From Bacteroidales bacterium (lineage in GTDB: Bacteria > Bacteroidota > Bacteroidia > Bacteroidales > UBA4417), in NCBI GenBank assembly GCA_016707705.1, contig JADJHD010000010.1:62001-126000 (forward strand): a stretch of 64,000 nt of DNA. Reading direction: 5' to 3'. The position numbers and the translations under genes were made by a program. This document shows positions 36,293 to 46,241 of the stretch, one piece after another (position 1 is the first letter of the stretch; the number at the start of each line of letters is the position of its first letter). Under the pieces are notes generated by a model. The model was not told the DNA's origin. It saw only the letters and a program-made list of their open reading frames with translations, and searched no databases.

Positions 36293-36742
36293 TTAGAAAT
36301 AGATAATTTTGATTGTTAGTGCTTTATTGCTTTGTAAGTCAAATGATGCCTTACGAAATGAAGGCTTGTTGGATAAGCCGATGGATTGAAAGTTTGAAAA
36401 ACCAATTCCCTCTTTGGGCAGGATCATCCCTTTCTTGATTTTACCATCATTGTTTTCATCATGAAGGATATTAACCGCGTATTTTCCAGCCGGAAGATTT
36501 TCGAATGTTACAGTTGAATTACCGTTCACTATTTTACCAGTAAGTTTTTTAAGGTACTTTTTATAGTGCTCGTCAGGAATTGCATCTTCCCTGTTGTACA
36601 AAGCAAAAACGACAGTACCTTTTGAATTGCGTAATTCCTTTACATCAATCGTTAGATTGAAAATTTCCTTCTTTTGATTGTGGAAGGATGATAGGAGTAG
36701 GACGATTAAGGTTATTTGAAGCAGATTGAGGGCTATTTTCAT
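36293..36742 (-). CDS. DUF2141 secreted protein
   Basis: 149 aa. N-terminal signal (ITLIVLLLSSF), then the DUF2141 pattern: LTIDVKELRNSKGTVVFALY, FENLPAGKYAVNILHDENND and GIGFSN. Small beta-sandwich exported proteins of unknown role, common in Bacteroidota. The DENNDGKI loop may bind calcium. Confidence 0.85.
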   Translation of the reverse strand: MKIALNLLQITLIVLLLSSFHNQKKEIFNLTIDVKELRNSKGTVVFALYNREDAIPDEHYKKYLKKLTGKIVNGNSTVTFENLPAGKYAVNILHDENNDGKIKKGMILPKEGIGFSNFQSIGLSNKPSFRKASFDLQSNKALTIKIIYF

Positions 36743-36769
36743 TTTTTGAGGATTAAGAATGGTGCAGAT

Positions 36770-36935
36770 GGAGAAGGGAGTAAGGAGTTCGAAGTCGGGA
36801 GTCGGAGACAGAGGTTAGATGATGGAAGTCGGAAGTCAGAAGCCTCTCAAAAACCCGGGTCTTTGCCTGTAAATTACCACCCACAACCCACTTCCCAACT
36901 TCGACATCCGAAATCCGACATTCGCCATCCCACAT
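36770..36935. repeat. Intergenic purine/pyrimidine pseudo-palindrome
   Basis: The left half is GA-rich (GTCGGGAGTCGGAGACAG, GGAAGTCGGAAGTCAG) and the right half is CT-rich (CCACCCACAACCCACTTCCC, CATCCGAAATCCGACATTCG), forming an imperfect long hairpin. Same class of element as 31069-31184. It separates the RND pump from DUF2141. Confidence 0.55.
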
Positions 36936-39900
36936 TTACTGCTCTATCAGATTCGCCTTATCAGCGTTTCGATCCATCTTACGGTTAGCTATTTTTTCCT
37001 TTATCGTATCCACTATGTAATACATCATCGGAACTAAATAAACAGTCAGGATCATTGACGACAGCAGGCCTCCGATAATAACCCATGCCAGCCCGTTTTT
37101 CCACTCGCTGGCCGTTCCCTGCGCTAATGCAATGGGCAACATACCAATAGCCATGGCCAGGGTTGTCATCAGGATTGGGCGCATACGTTCTTTGCCTGCG
37201 ATGATTAAAGCTTCTTTAAAATGCTTGCCCCGGGTTTTTAACTGGTTGGTAAAATCCACAATAAGGATGGCATTCTTTGTTACCAAACCCATAAGCATAA
37301 TCAATCCAAGCTGTGCAAACAAGGTCAGATCGTTTAACGATAAGTTTAAGGCCAGGAATGCCCGATAGCAGCCATAGGTATGGCAAATAAAGCCACAAAA
37401 GGATAGATATAGCTGTCGTAAAGGGCAATCATGATCAGGTAAATCAGTAAAAATGAGATAAGCAGAACCGAGCCCAAAGCCCCGAAACTTTCATTCTGTG
37501 TTTTGATATCTGCACCCCAGGTTAGTTTGACACCTTCAGGTAAGGGGCGAGTTTTCAAGAAGCTTATCGCGTCGTCAGCTAAAGTTCCGGAGGGCCTGCC
37601 AAACGATTCCGAGGTAATGGTAACGGAAGGTTGCCGATCAAGTCGTTCGAGCAACGAAGGCGAATTATCCTGCTTCACCTCTGCAAATTGTGACACTTCA
37701 ATAGGGATATTTATTGGATTTACGATGGAAAGACGCTGCACGTCCTCAAAGTTTCTTCGGTCAAAGTCATCGAGCCATATACGAACCGGGTACTCGGTTC
37801 CATTTTCGGTTAAGGTGGCATCATCATTACCGGTAATGGCGGTTCTGAGATTTAATCCTACATAAGCTGTGGTTAATCCCAAACGCTGCATTTTATCTTT
37901 ATCAGGAATCACCTTGTATTCAGGACTTCCTTCTTCAACTGATAACTGAACATTATCGGCACCGGGTATTTTTTCGATAGCCGTTTTCAGTTCATTCCCT
38001 GTTTTCATTACCTGGTTAAGGTCGTTTCCGCTCAGAGTAATTTTTATGGGTGACTGTTTGGGTAATAAGCCTAAAACTGCCATCGAAAAGTTAACTCCCG
38101 AAAATTCTTTCTTCAGCTCTTCGCGAAGCAGTTTCATAAAGGCTTCCGTTTTAATGTTTCTTTCCTTTTCCGGCTTCAGCTGAATGGTAAACTCCGATAT
38201 ATTGGCAGAACCAACGCCTAAACTTCCGATTCCTGTGCTTGGACCAGCAATGTTGCTGAAAAGTGTTGCCACTTCGGGCTGCTGCAGTATAAAATTTTCA
38301 ACCTGCTGAGTCCTGATATTGTTCTCCTGAACGGTGGTTGTTTTATCATATTCGAGGTTCAAACGAAATTTTCCCTGGTCGCCGGTCGACATCATTTCCT
38401 TACCAATAATGCCTTGTTTCAGCATGGCAACGGTCATTACCAACAAGAAAATAACTATTCCTGAAAAGATAAGCTTGTGGCTGAGCACCCATTCCAGCTG
38501 AAGGCCATACCAATCAATGAATGATGTTAATTGCCTTTCGAACCAGAGCAGAAAACGGTTCATAAAGTTGGTCGGCTGCAAATCTTCCTTTTTCCCAATC
38601 CTCGAAGCCAGCCAGGGTACCAAAGTAAAACCCACTAACAAGCTGGTAAGTGTGGAGGTTATAACTACGATAGAGAATTGTTTGAGCATATCGGCTACAA
38701 ATACCTGTAAAAACAGGATGGGCAGGAAAACAACCACGTCGACCAGGGTAATTGAAATGGCCGAAAAACCAATTTCCATACGCCCTTCCAAAGCAGCATC
38801 CCGTTTATCTTTTCCCATATCAATGTGCCGCTGAATATTTTCCAGGATAACAATGGCATCATCCACGAGAATACCGATAATTAACGACATAGCGAGCAAG
38901 GTCATCAGGTTTAAGGTGAATCCCATCAGCCACATCACGGCAAAGGCGGTAATTAACGAGGTTGGGATTGCGATTAATACAATCAAGGAATTACGGTAGC
39001 TTCGTAAAAACAGGAACATAACCAGCGAAACCAGGATTACCGCCAGAAAGAGGTCGTCAACCACTGAATTTACCGCGGCAATGGTCATGTCGGTTGAATC
39101 GTCTGCAACTATAAATTTCACCCCGGATTTGGAATTAGCGGCTTCAATCTGGGCAAGTTTTGCATGCACCAGTTTCGAAACTTCCACGGCATTAGCGTCA
39201 CCTTGTTTTTTCAATAAAAGGCCTATTCCGTTCACTCCGTTGTAGCGGCTTACCGAACTTATTTCTTTCACGCCATCGATGACTGATGCCACATCTTTTA
39301 CGTAAACCGGCATTCCGGAGGCAGGCATTGCAACCTGTACATTCATAATGTCATTTACAGTCGAAAATTTTCCTGTCAAGCGGACGGAGTTACTTTCTTT
39401 ATCGGTTTGCGCTTTCCCGGCAGGCAAATCAATTCCTGAACGGTTAATGGCATCCACAACCTGGTAAAGTGAAATTTTATACAGTTTTAGTTTGTCCTGA
39501 TCTGCTTTCACCTGGATTTCGCGTTCTTCGCCTCCGAGCAGGGTAATTTCAGCAACTCCTTTTAATTGCTGGATTTGTGGAAGATATTCATCCTTCATTT
39601 TCTGATAAAATTCCGTTCCCGGCAAATTACTGGTTGCACTAATCGAAATGATTGGCAAATCGTTGGGCGAAACTTTGCTCATTACCGGACTCAGAATATC
39701 TGCCGGAAGGTCTTTTTTGATATTGTCGATATAGCGTTGGGCATCCTGCATGGCAATGTTCAGATCCGTTCCATATTTCAGGTTGGCAATAATAATTGAG
39801 GCGTTGGGCATGGATTTGGTCTCCAGGTAATCTACACCTTCGAGATTCGAAAGCGCATCCTCTATTTTTCTTGAAACAGAAGTTTCCACTTCATTAGGTT

Positions 39901-40063
39901 CGGCACCCGGGTACATTGTTTTTATAACAACTACAGGCTGGTTAAAGTCGGGCAACAGTTCATACCCCAGGTTTTTAAAACCTATTATGCCCAATAAGGC
40001 GAATACACTGAAAATAACGATAATCAGTGAAGGGCGGTTGATTGATAGTTGAGTAATGTTCAT
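36936..40063 (-). pseudogene. RND efflux pump inner-membrane subunit (AcrB/HAE1 type), one frameshift
   Basis: The 905-codon frame has the RND start (MNITQLSINRPSLIIVIFSV), periplasmic loops, helices with GILVDDAIVILENIQRHID (the TM4 Asp pair of the proton relay) and SLLVGFTLVPWLASRI. It stops at IPMAAIG. A second frame resumes with FLALNLSLNDLTLFAQLG, GLVTKNAILIVDF and RMRPILMTTLAMAIGMLP. One G missing at C-run 37361-37363 explains the break. Restored length is about 1040 aa, the normal size. Part of a TolC-MFP-RND operon for export of drugs or lipophilic compounds. Confidence 0.88.
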
Positions 40064-40065
40064 GG

Positions 40066-40458
40066 CTATTCTGTTATTGTATTTTTTGTAAAATCAGCGC
40101 TTTTTCTAATTCCGAATGATGATAAAAGGAGGGAAAGAGCTTTACAATATGTATCGGTTTCTTTGAGTAGTTCATCAGCGGCTTCTGTTTCCAGGACATG
40201 GGCTGCTTTGAGCAGGTTGAGGTACGTTCTTGTTTTTCGCGCTTCATTAGCAGAAGCAGATAAACTGGTATAATAATCAGGTTTCGATTTCGCCGCCTGA
40301 GCTTCTTCGATACTGTGGAGTATGGCGTTGCCACTTTTTAAAAGACGGCTCGAAAAATAATTTTCTTTTTTCGCGTCAGTCAGGTAATTGTAGCAATGCA
40401 CGATTTTAAATGCATACTCAAAACCTTTTTTCTCAATAACACTCGTTCTGTTGTTCAT
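40066..40458 (-). CDS. Four-helix-bundle protein (23S IVP/S23 family) inside the RND operon
   Basis: 130 aa. Helical pattern FEYAFKIVHCYNYL, SRLLKSGNAILHSIEEAQAA (close to the family's IPSNIAEG position), ANEARKTRTYLNLL. The family was named from proteins encoded in 23S rRNA intervening sequences, but most members are stand-alone and of unknown function. It has 3 bases to the MFP stop and 2 bases to the RND start, so it is clearly part of the operon. Confidence 0.8.
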   Translation of the reverse strand: MNNRTSVIEKKGFEYAFKIVHCYNYLTDAKKENYFSSRLLKSGNAILHSIEEAQAAKSKPDYYTSLSASANEARKTRTYLNLLKAAHVLETEAADELLKETDTYCKALSLLLSSFGIRKSADFTKNTITE

Positions 40459-40461
40459 GGT

Positions 40462-41517
40462 TCAATTGCCGTTAAGGGTAACATTTGCTCCGTCGAATAG
40501 ATTTATAAACCCGTTGGTGACAATAATATCGCCTGCCACCAAACCCGCTGACACTACAACCTTGTTCTGTATCCTGTTCACAAGGGTGATGTTTTGCAGG
40601 ACTGCTTTCCCGTTTTTTACCAGGTAAACCTGTGGCTGAATATTGGATCCAACAATAGCAGATGCCGGAATAATAATATGATTTTCAGTATCTGAACTTT
40701 TCATTTGAACTTTTCCGAACATCCCTGACTTGATTTTAAGATCAACAGTATTGCTAACCGAAAGCTGAACCGGATAACTGTTACCCATATTGGATTTACT
40801 GCCTGTCATTGTTACTTTTCCTGTCAAAGGAGTTTCGGAATACACATCGGCTGAAAGAGTGCACAACTGGTTCATTTTAAATTGACTCAATTCTTTTTCG
40901 GGTACATTGGCAGTGAACTTCAACAGCGAAATATCTGTGAGCTGTAGCAGAGGTATACCGGGTGAGGCATAAGCGCCTACTTCGGTAAGTTTGGCAGTTA
41001 CAATTCCGCTAAAAGGAGCTACAATAGTGGTTTTGCTGATTTGTTCGAGCAAAGTTGTTCTTTGAACGTTGGCCGATTTCAGAGCCAGCTCCGATTTTTC
41101 CAGCTGTACTCCCTGGATGGCATCAGCCTTTGCCAAAACGGAATAACGCTTTACATCGGCTTCTAATCCTTCAATCTGAATTTCAACGATCTGCTGCTGT
41201 AACTTCAACAAGGAATTATCCAGTTGAATTAATTCCTGGCCAGCCTTTACATTACTTCCGACATCAACCCTAATTGAATTGATTTTTCCCTGGATATCAG
41301 CGCTGAGCCGGGTTTCCTTATTGGGTTCAAAAGTACCGGCATAAACAGTATTGTTTGAAGCACCCTCCGGTTTTATTGTAAGGGTCTGCACGCCAATTGC
41401 CTGTTCTTTATCGTATTGAAAAACCCTGTTTTTGGTGGTTTCTTTATTGCCTTTGAGGCGGATGATTACTATCGCAATTATGGCTATTGCTGCAACTATA
41501 TAAATTATCTTTTTCAT
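40462..41517 (-). CDS. RND membrane-fusion (adaptor) protein
   Basis: 351 aa from the ATG at 41517 (MKKIIYIVAAIAIIAIVIIR, signal/anchor helix). The longer frame adds 19 residues and is less likely. Biotinyl-lipoyl-like halves GKINSIRVDVGSNVKAGQEL and IVAPFSGIVTAKLTEVGAYA flank a coiled coil (QQIVEIQIEGLEADVKRYSV), followed by a beta-barrel domain. Links the RND pump to TolC. Confidence 0.88.
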   Translation of the reverse strand: MKKIIYIVAAIAIIAIVIIRLKGNKETTKNRVFQYDKEQAIGVQTLTIKPEGASNNTVYAGTFEPNKETRLSADIQGKINSIRVDVGSNVKAGQELIQLDNSLLKLQQQIVEIQIEGLEADVKRYSVLAKADAIQGVQLEKSELALKSANVQRTTLLEQISKTTIVAPFSGIVTAKLTEVGAYASPGIPLLQLTDISLLKFTANVPEKELSQFKMNQLCTLSADVYSETPLTGKVTMTGSKSNMGNSYPVQLSVSNTVDLKIKSGMFGKVQMKSSDTENHIIIPASAIVGSNIQPQVYLVKNGKAVLQNITLVNRIQNKVVVSAGLVAGDIIVTNGFINLFDGANVTLNGN

Positions 41518-41585
41518 GTTCTTTGATTTGTTGTTGATTGTGAATTTTAAATCGTTATTATTCATTCGTAACACTTCGGCTTCGC

Positions 41586-42950
41586 TCAGTGTAAAATCGT
41601 AAATTCTAATTTCTTATTTGCAATCAGGTTACCTGTTACCCTTTTGTATTCCAGTTCGGCTCTGCGAAGATTTATTAATGCCACGATATAATTTTGCTGG
41701 GATTCGCGCAGGGAATTGTCGGCCAGAAGCAAATCTGTAATGTTGGCCACACCTTGCTGGTTTTGCAATACAGTGTTGTTATAAATCTTTTTAGCAAGTT
41801 CTATTTGAGTATTCACGGTGGTAATGGTTGTGTTTGCTATGCTTAATTGCATTTCGGCATTCACCAGGTCAAGGTTGGCCTTTTCAGTCAGTATTTCCTT
41901 TTGAATGATCGTCTTGTTCACTTCAATCTTTTTACCATCAATTTTATGCTTTGTAACCATTCCATTAAAAAGAGGAACCGAAAGCTGGGCGCCTACATAC
42001 CCTATCGGATGGAAATTAAAAAAGCTGTTTGTTCCGGTAGTGCCAAAACCGTTAGTGCCATATACTCCATAAGCGTTCACTGAGGGCAAGCGAGAATTTT
42101 TAAGACCACTTAACTCCGAAAGACTAAACTCCATCTTCTTGTCAATCAATATGATATCCGTGGTCGTTTTAAGCTGAAAAGTAGTTTCATTTATGGATGT
42201 TTCGTTTATCTGAACCTGGATGGAATCGGAAATTGGCTTTCCCATCAGGAATTTAAGCGCGTTTAACACCTGCTGATGTTGAGAAGAAATTGTGCTTCTT
42301 TGCGTGGTTAACTGTTCCAGTTGCAATTTCAGCCGGTCAACGTCAGTGCCTTTGGCTGACTGTTGCTGGTAAAGCAAGGTGGTTGTTTGTACCAGCTTAT
42401 TGGTATTAATGATATTACTATCCATAAAAGCCAGCTGATTTAAAAGCACCTGTGCGTTGTAGTAAGCATTGGAAACTTCCAATACCACATCCTCATCGGT
42501 TTTGCGCTTTTGTATTTCCGACAGTTCACCGGCAATGCGGGAGCTTTTAATCGCGCTCAATGCTGTGGGATTAAACAATGGCATGGCGAGCTGCAGGTTG
42601 GTGCTCAGGTTCTGGGGCACTCCAAACTGAATTTCCTTATAGGTACCTGCCGGTCCGCCAAAAGCTTCCTGGGGCATGATCTGGTAAGGCAGATCCGCAT
42701 AATAGCGGTAGTCGGCGAACCCGGTGAGTTTTGGCAACAAAGTGCTTTTAGCTTCACGGTTCTTTTCGCTGGCTACCAAACCATCCTGCTGGACTAATCT
42801 GATGTTTCGGTTGTAAATCAGTGCGGTGTCGATGCATTGGTTTAATGAGAGTGTCTGTGTTTGCGCAGAAACAACCATTAGCAACAGCACACCTGTTAAA
42901 AGGACTCTGTAAAATTTTGTTTCTCTTAGCTTTTGCCTGTACTTGAACAT
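41586..42950 (-). CDS. TolC-family outer-membrane efflux protein
   Basis: 454 aa. Signal peptide ending VSAQTQ, then the two OEP repeats: LSLNQCIDTALIYNRNIRL and YYNAQVLLNQLAFMDSN in the first half, LSVPLFNGMVTKHKIDGK and NTVLQNQQGVANITDLLLAD in the second. First structural gene after the TetR gene, 31 bases downstream. Confidence 0.9.
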   Translation of the reverse strand: MFKYRQKLRETKFYRVLLTGVLLLMVVSAQTQTLSLNQCIDTALIYNRNIRLVQQDGLVASEKNREAKSTLLPKLTGFADYRYYADLPYQIMPQEAFGGPAGTYKEIQFGVPQNLSTNLQLAMPLFNPTALSAIKSSRIAGELSEIQKRKTDEDVVLEVSNAYYNAQVLLNQLAFMDSNIINTNKLVQTTTLLYQQQSAKGTDVDRLKLQLEQLTTQRSTISSQHQQVLNALKFLMGKPISDSIQVQINETSINETTFQLKTTTDIILIDKKMEFSLSELSGLKNSRLPSVNAYGVYGTNGFGTTGTNSFFNFHPIGYVGAQLSVPLFNGMVTKHKIDGKKIEVNKTIIQKEILTEKANLDLVNAEMQLSIANTTITTVNTQIELAKKIYNNTVLQNQQGVANITDLLLADNSLRESQQNYIVALINLRRAELEYKRVTGNLIANKKLEFTILH

Positions 42951-42981
42951 GTGTTTGATTTTTTAAATTGTTGTTTTCTTT

Positions 42982-43539
42982 TTAGTCCGCATTATTTTTA
43001 CTTTTCAATAGTGTAATATCTCTGACAAGAGACTCCGCAAGCCTTTGTTCGTTCATGAGCAATCGAAAACTCACCAGGATTCTATTTACCAGATATCTGG
43101 TTTTTACTTCGGCCTGAAAAATATTTTCATGTTTCCCTTTGTTTATAACTTGCAACAGAAAATTTTCCGCTCTCTTTATTATTCTCCTCATTATAACCAG
43201 TATTTCAGAATCCCTTTCTGCCAAATGTTTGTCAAAGATCAGTACCAGGTAAAAAGGACTCTGCTCGAATAATTTATTCAGGATTTTAAAGAGGGCTTGA
43301 AGTTCATCCTCCGGTGATAGGTTGCTTATGGCCACATCTTTTATCAGCTGCATTATTTTTGTTTCCAAACTGACTAACAACATAATCGGAATATCCTTGT
43401 CTCTTTTTAAGTACTTGGAAAGCTCCGCATGAGATATTCCCATTTTCAGTTCTAATTCTTCTATTGATAATTCATTTATCCCTGATTGAAGCACAAGTCT
43501 TCCGGCAGCTTCGATTATGTCTTCTTTTTCTAAGTTCAT
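42982..43539 (-). CDS. TetR-like regulator of the efflux operon
   Basis: 185 aa from the ATG at 43539 (MNLEKEDIIEAAGRLVLQSG); the longer frame would run over the operator. The HTH is LSIEELELKMGISHAELSKY, a slightly unusual TetR form, followed by a helical ligand domain. Directly upstream of tolC, so a likely local repressor. A motif shared with the cupin promoter lies just upstream. Confidence 0.8.
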   Translation of the reverse strand: MNLEKEDIIEAAGRLVLQSGINELSIEELELKMGISHAELSKYLKRDKDIPIMLLVSLETKIMQLIKDVAISNLSPEDELQALFKILNKLFEQSPFYLVLIFDKHLAERDSEILVIMRRIIKRAENFLLQVINKGKHENIFQAEVKTRYLVNRILVSFRLLMNEQRLAESLVRDITLLKSKNNAD

Positions 43540-43551
43540 GACTTGCGAGAG

Positions 43552-43570
43552 TAAGTAAATGTTCACTAAC
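43552..43570. promoter_or_regulatory. Putative TetR operator upstream of the efflux regulator
   Basis: TAAGTAAATGTTCACTAAC matches 16 of 19 bases of the site at 44999-45017. It is an imperfect dyad (GT-A...T-AC) 13 bases before the start codon of the efflux TetR gene. Confidence 0.6.
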
Positions 43571-43595
43571 TAAGTTAAACAAATTTTTTTGAGTA

Positions 43596-43985
43596 TTATT
43601 TGTTGTTTTTTGAAATCACAAAGAAAGCAAGTATAATAAACACAACTGTAACAGTCATTCTGAACAACATTGCCCCAATGGTTTTAGATTCATAGACGCC
43701 ACCTGAGTTTAAATGAATAAACAGACCTATAAAAGCGAAAAACAGGATTACTGCTGATATGCCAAGTGGCTTTATAGTCCAATTTTTATTCTTCATAAAA
43801 CCATAAGCAGCAAAAAGATACATGATGCTACTAAGAAAATTTGCCCAAACAACAAGTAAAACATAATTTCCCTCTTTTGCCCTTATGCCAAACAAGTCGA
43901 ATATCACAGAACTGCTCAGGAACAAGGTTAACAAACCAAAAGCGGCTAACAGTGTGGCTATTATATATAGAAGTGCCTTTTTCAT
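43596..43985 (-). CDS. Small four-helix membrane protein, unknown
   Basis: 129 aa with four hydrophobic segments (LYIIATLLAAFGLLTLFLSS, YVLLVVWANFLSSIMYLFAA, ISAVILFFAFIGLFIHL, VTVVFIILAFFVISK). It overlaps the stop of the upstream TetR gene by 4 bases (ATGA type), so they are co-translated. Function not recognised. Confidence 0.75.
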   Translation of the reverse strand: MKKALLYIIATLLAAFGLLTLFLSSSVIFDLFGIRAKEGNYVLLVVWANFLSSIMYLFAAYGFMKNKNWTIKPLGISAVILFFAFIGLFIHLNSGGVYESKTIGAMLFRMTVTVVFIILAFFVISKNNK

Positions 43986-44569
43986 GCCTGTTTGTTTTTA
44001 ATAAGTGTAAGAATAGATTGTACCATATTATCCCCACTCCTTTTAATGTCAAATTCGAAATTAGCGATCCGCCATTTGAACATCTGGAGCTTGAATGTTC
44101 CCATGATAATATGCATAAGTTCGTCTGTTGTAATTGCATTTGTGAATATGCCTTTTTGTTGTCCTTCCATAATCACAGGCATAAGGTGTTTGATTTTAAC
44201 ATTCATGAGTTTAAGCAGTGCTTCGTTGATAACCTGGCTTTCCTCCATAAGCCCATCTGAAAATACAGCAACGACAAAATGAGGGTTCAGTTTAAAAAAC
44301 CGGAATTGTTCTGCAAACAGTGCTTTGAATTTTTCCTCCGGGATCAGTGAACTATCAAGATTCGAGAATCGCTTGTCAATGTTATTGGCCAGGTAATTAA
44401 GCATGGCAATTATAATATCTTCCTTACTTTTAAAATGCCTGTAGATGGCACTTTCAGAAAACTGCATTTCTTTTGCCAGGTTTTTTATCGTGAGTCCGCT
44501 TACGCCTGAAGCTGTAAGTATTTTGCCAGCTGCTTCAATAATTTCTAACTGGCGGGGTGTGATATCCAT
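43982..44569 (-). CDS. TetR/AcrR-family regulator
   Basis: 195 aa. Classic HTH: RQLEIIEAAGKILTASGVSG, LAKEMQFSESAIYRHFKSKE. C-terminal helical domain with MNVKIKHLMPVIMEGQQKG. Translationally coupled to the small membrane protein. It may control this pair, the efflux genes or the upstream cupin gene. Confidence 0.88.
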   Translation of the reverse strand: MDITPRQLEIIEAAGKILTASGVSGLTIKNLAKEMQFSESAIYRHFKSKEDIIIAMLNYLANNIDKRFSNLDSSLIPEEKFKALFAEQFRFFKLNPHFVVAVFSDGLMEESQVINEALLKLMNVKIKHLMPVIMEGQQKGIFTNAITTDELMHIIMGTFKLQMFKWRIANFEFDIKRSGDNMVQSILTLIKNKQA

Positions 44570-44625
44570 TTTGAATGTTTTGTATATTGTTATGTGTTTC
44601 TGCCAAGCTCTTATTGGAATTTAGG

Positions 44626-44964
44626 CTAAAGTACTTTAGTCTGACTTGTTGGCCTTGGTGCTTTTACAACCAAAACCCTGGCTAAACCGTCGGAACTATT
44701 GCTGATGTAATGTACAATATCGGCAGGGCTTTCAACAAGTGTATCCGCTTCGCACACTTCGCTTTCGTCGCCGATATGTATCGTCGGAGTACCTTCAACT
44801 ATAAAGAAAAACACATCAACCAGGGTTTTATGTGGTTTTAGGCTTTCACCAGGCTGTAAGGCCATAAGCATTGCCTGTGCCGATTCCTTGTTATACATCT
44901 CCCTTACGTCTATTTTGTGGGGAGTTTCTTTTACTGACTGGTTCTGGTATTTCGTGATTATCAT
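44626..44964 (-). CDS. Cupin-domain protein
   Basis: 112 aa from the ATG at 44964 (MIITKYQNQSVKETPHKIDV); the longer frame would run into the promoter. Cupin motifs PGESLKPHKTLVDVFFFIVEG and ESPADIVHYISNSSDG; the first His and the final His are present. Possibly a small metal-binding or sensor cupin. Confidence 0.8.
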   Translation of the reverse strand: MIITKYQNQSVKETPHKIDVREMYNKESAQAMLMALQPGESLKPHKTLVDVFFFIVEGTPTIHIGDESEVCEADTLVESPADIVHYISNSSDGLARVLVVKAPRPTSQTKVL

Positions 44965-44998
44965 TTTGTAAGGATTTAATGTGATTAATAATAGATAG

Positions 44999-45024
44999 TA
45001 AGTGAATGTTCGCTCACAAAGGTA
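44999..45024 (-). promoter_or_regulatory. Cupin promoter with TetR-like operator
   Basis: The -7 element TACCTTTG (minus strand, 45024-45017) is followed by TAAGTGAATGTTCGCTCAC (44999-45017), which matches the site before the efflux TetR gene. Binding would block the transcription start. Confidence 0.6.
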
Positions 45025-45048
45025 AGCTATTAGATAAACCAAATGCAA

Positions 45049-45400
45049 GTATTCTTGAAAATAAATTTTATTGATTTATGCAGGATGCTGTTAATAAACT
45101 ATATACGGCACAACGTTTTGAAAGTTGGCCGCGTTAGGAATTTGAAAATGCTTTTAAATCCCTCATGAATCAGCTGGATAGAAGCATTGGATTCAACTAA
45201 ATATTTTCAGTTCAAATTCAATTAACTTGATGTTAACAATCGTTCTTCACCTCTTTTCAAACGTTTCTCCCTTTCCAGGTTCACCTGTCTTTGAGAAACA
45301 CAGCGTAATGGAAATTTTATCGTATTTCAATTCAAAATGTGCATTATTATTGGGTTTCAATACTTGTACATTATAGCCATACATAATAATACTCCTCGCA
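45049..45400. other. Intergenic region with short gene remnant
   Basis: On the minus strand a short frame near 45230-45390 reads YGYNVQVLKPNNNAHFELKY, then ends. It may be the tail of a lost gene next to the IS21 element. No full gene or RNA was seen. Confidence 0.3.
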
Positions 45401-45483
45401 TATTCTGATTATTCCGGTGATTCAGCGCCACCATTCCGGCGCAATCAGCACTACCTAACAATGGGCGGATTTGAATATCAATA

Positions 45484-46238
45484 TTAATCAATTTTCTGTT
45501 CTCTTTTTTTTCTTAAAGAGTCTCCTTTTAAATCAAATCGGTGTGCATTACCTGACAATCTGTCCATTATTGCATCAGCAATGGTATTCTCTCCAATATA
45601 CAGGTGCCATTTGTCTACCGGCAGTTGTGAAGAGATAAGCGTCGATTTTTTACCATAACGATCCTCCAGTATTTGGAGTAAAGCTAATCGGGTAATTTTA
45701 TCCATTGGATGCAATCCAAAGTCATCAAGTATTAACAAGTGTGTTTTTTCAATCTGGTTGAGCATTTTGATATAGGTGCCGTCTAGTATTGTTTGGGCTA
45801 TTTTTTCAAGAAAGTGAGTCATACCTAGATAGGCGTTTTTAAGCCGAATGAGCAAGCCTGCCGTCCAATGGCACAAGCAAGATAACTTTTACCACAACCG
45901 GTGGCCCTGGTAATTAGGATATTCTCTGAACGTTCAATAAAACCGCAGTCAGCGATGGACATGAGATGTTCCTGGGTTAGGTTACGGGCTGTGTTGCAGT
46001 ATACCTGCTCCATCACAGCATTATAGCGGAGTTTGCTTAGTTTGAGGTAGGCCTGGGTTTTGAGGTGAACCCGGTGCTGGGTCTCTGCCTCCGAAAGCCG
46101 GGCCATGAGCTGATGGATCGAAGGTTGATCCTTCACAGGTAATGATAATACAGCCTGTTAAGCATCGGACATTCCCTGCAGCTTAAGCTGTTTCAACTGG
46201 TCTAAAGTGATTTGTGTGTTCCTGGTGTTTTTATTGAT
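45484..46238 (-). pseudogene. istB: istB, broken (lost start, nonsense codon, frameshift)
   Basis: AAA+ helper ATPase of IS21. The start has become ATC (46238-46236), an in-frame TAA lies at 46158-46160 after LKLQGMSDA, and a base is missing in the T-run 45836-45840. Surviving parts show Walker A ATGCGKSYLACAIG, LLILDDFGLHPMD (Walker B), SSQLPVDKWH and ADAIMDRLSGNAHR. Confidence 0.85.
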
Positions 46239-46241
46239 GGA

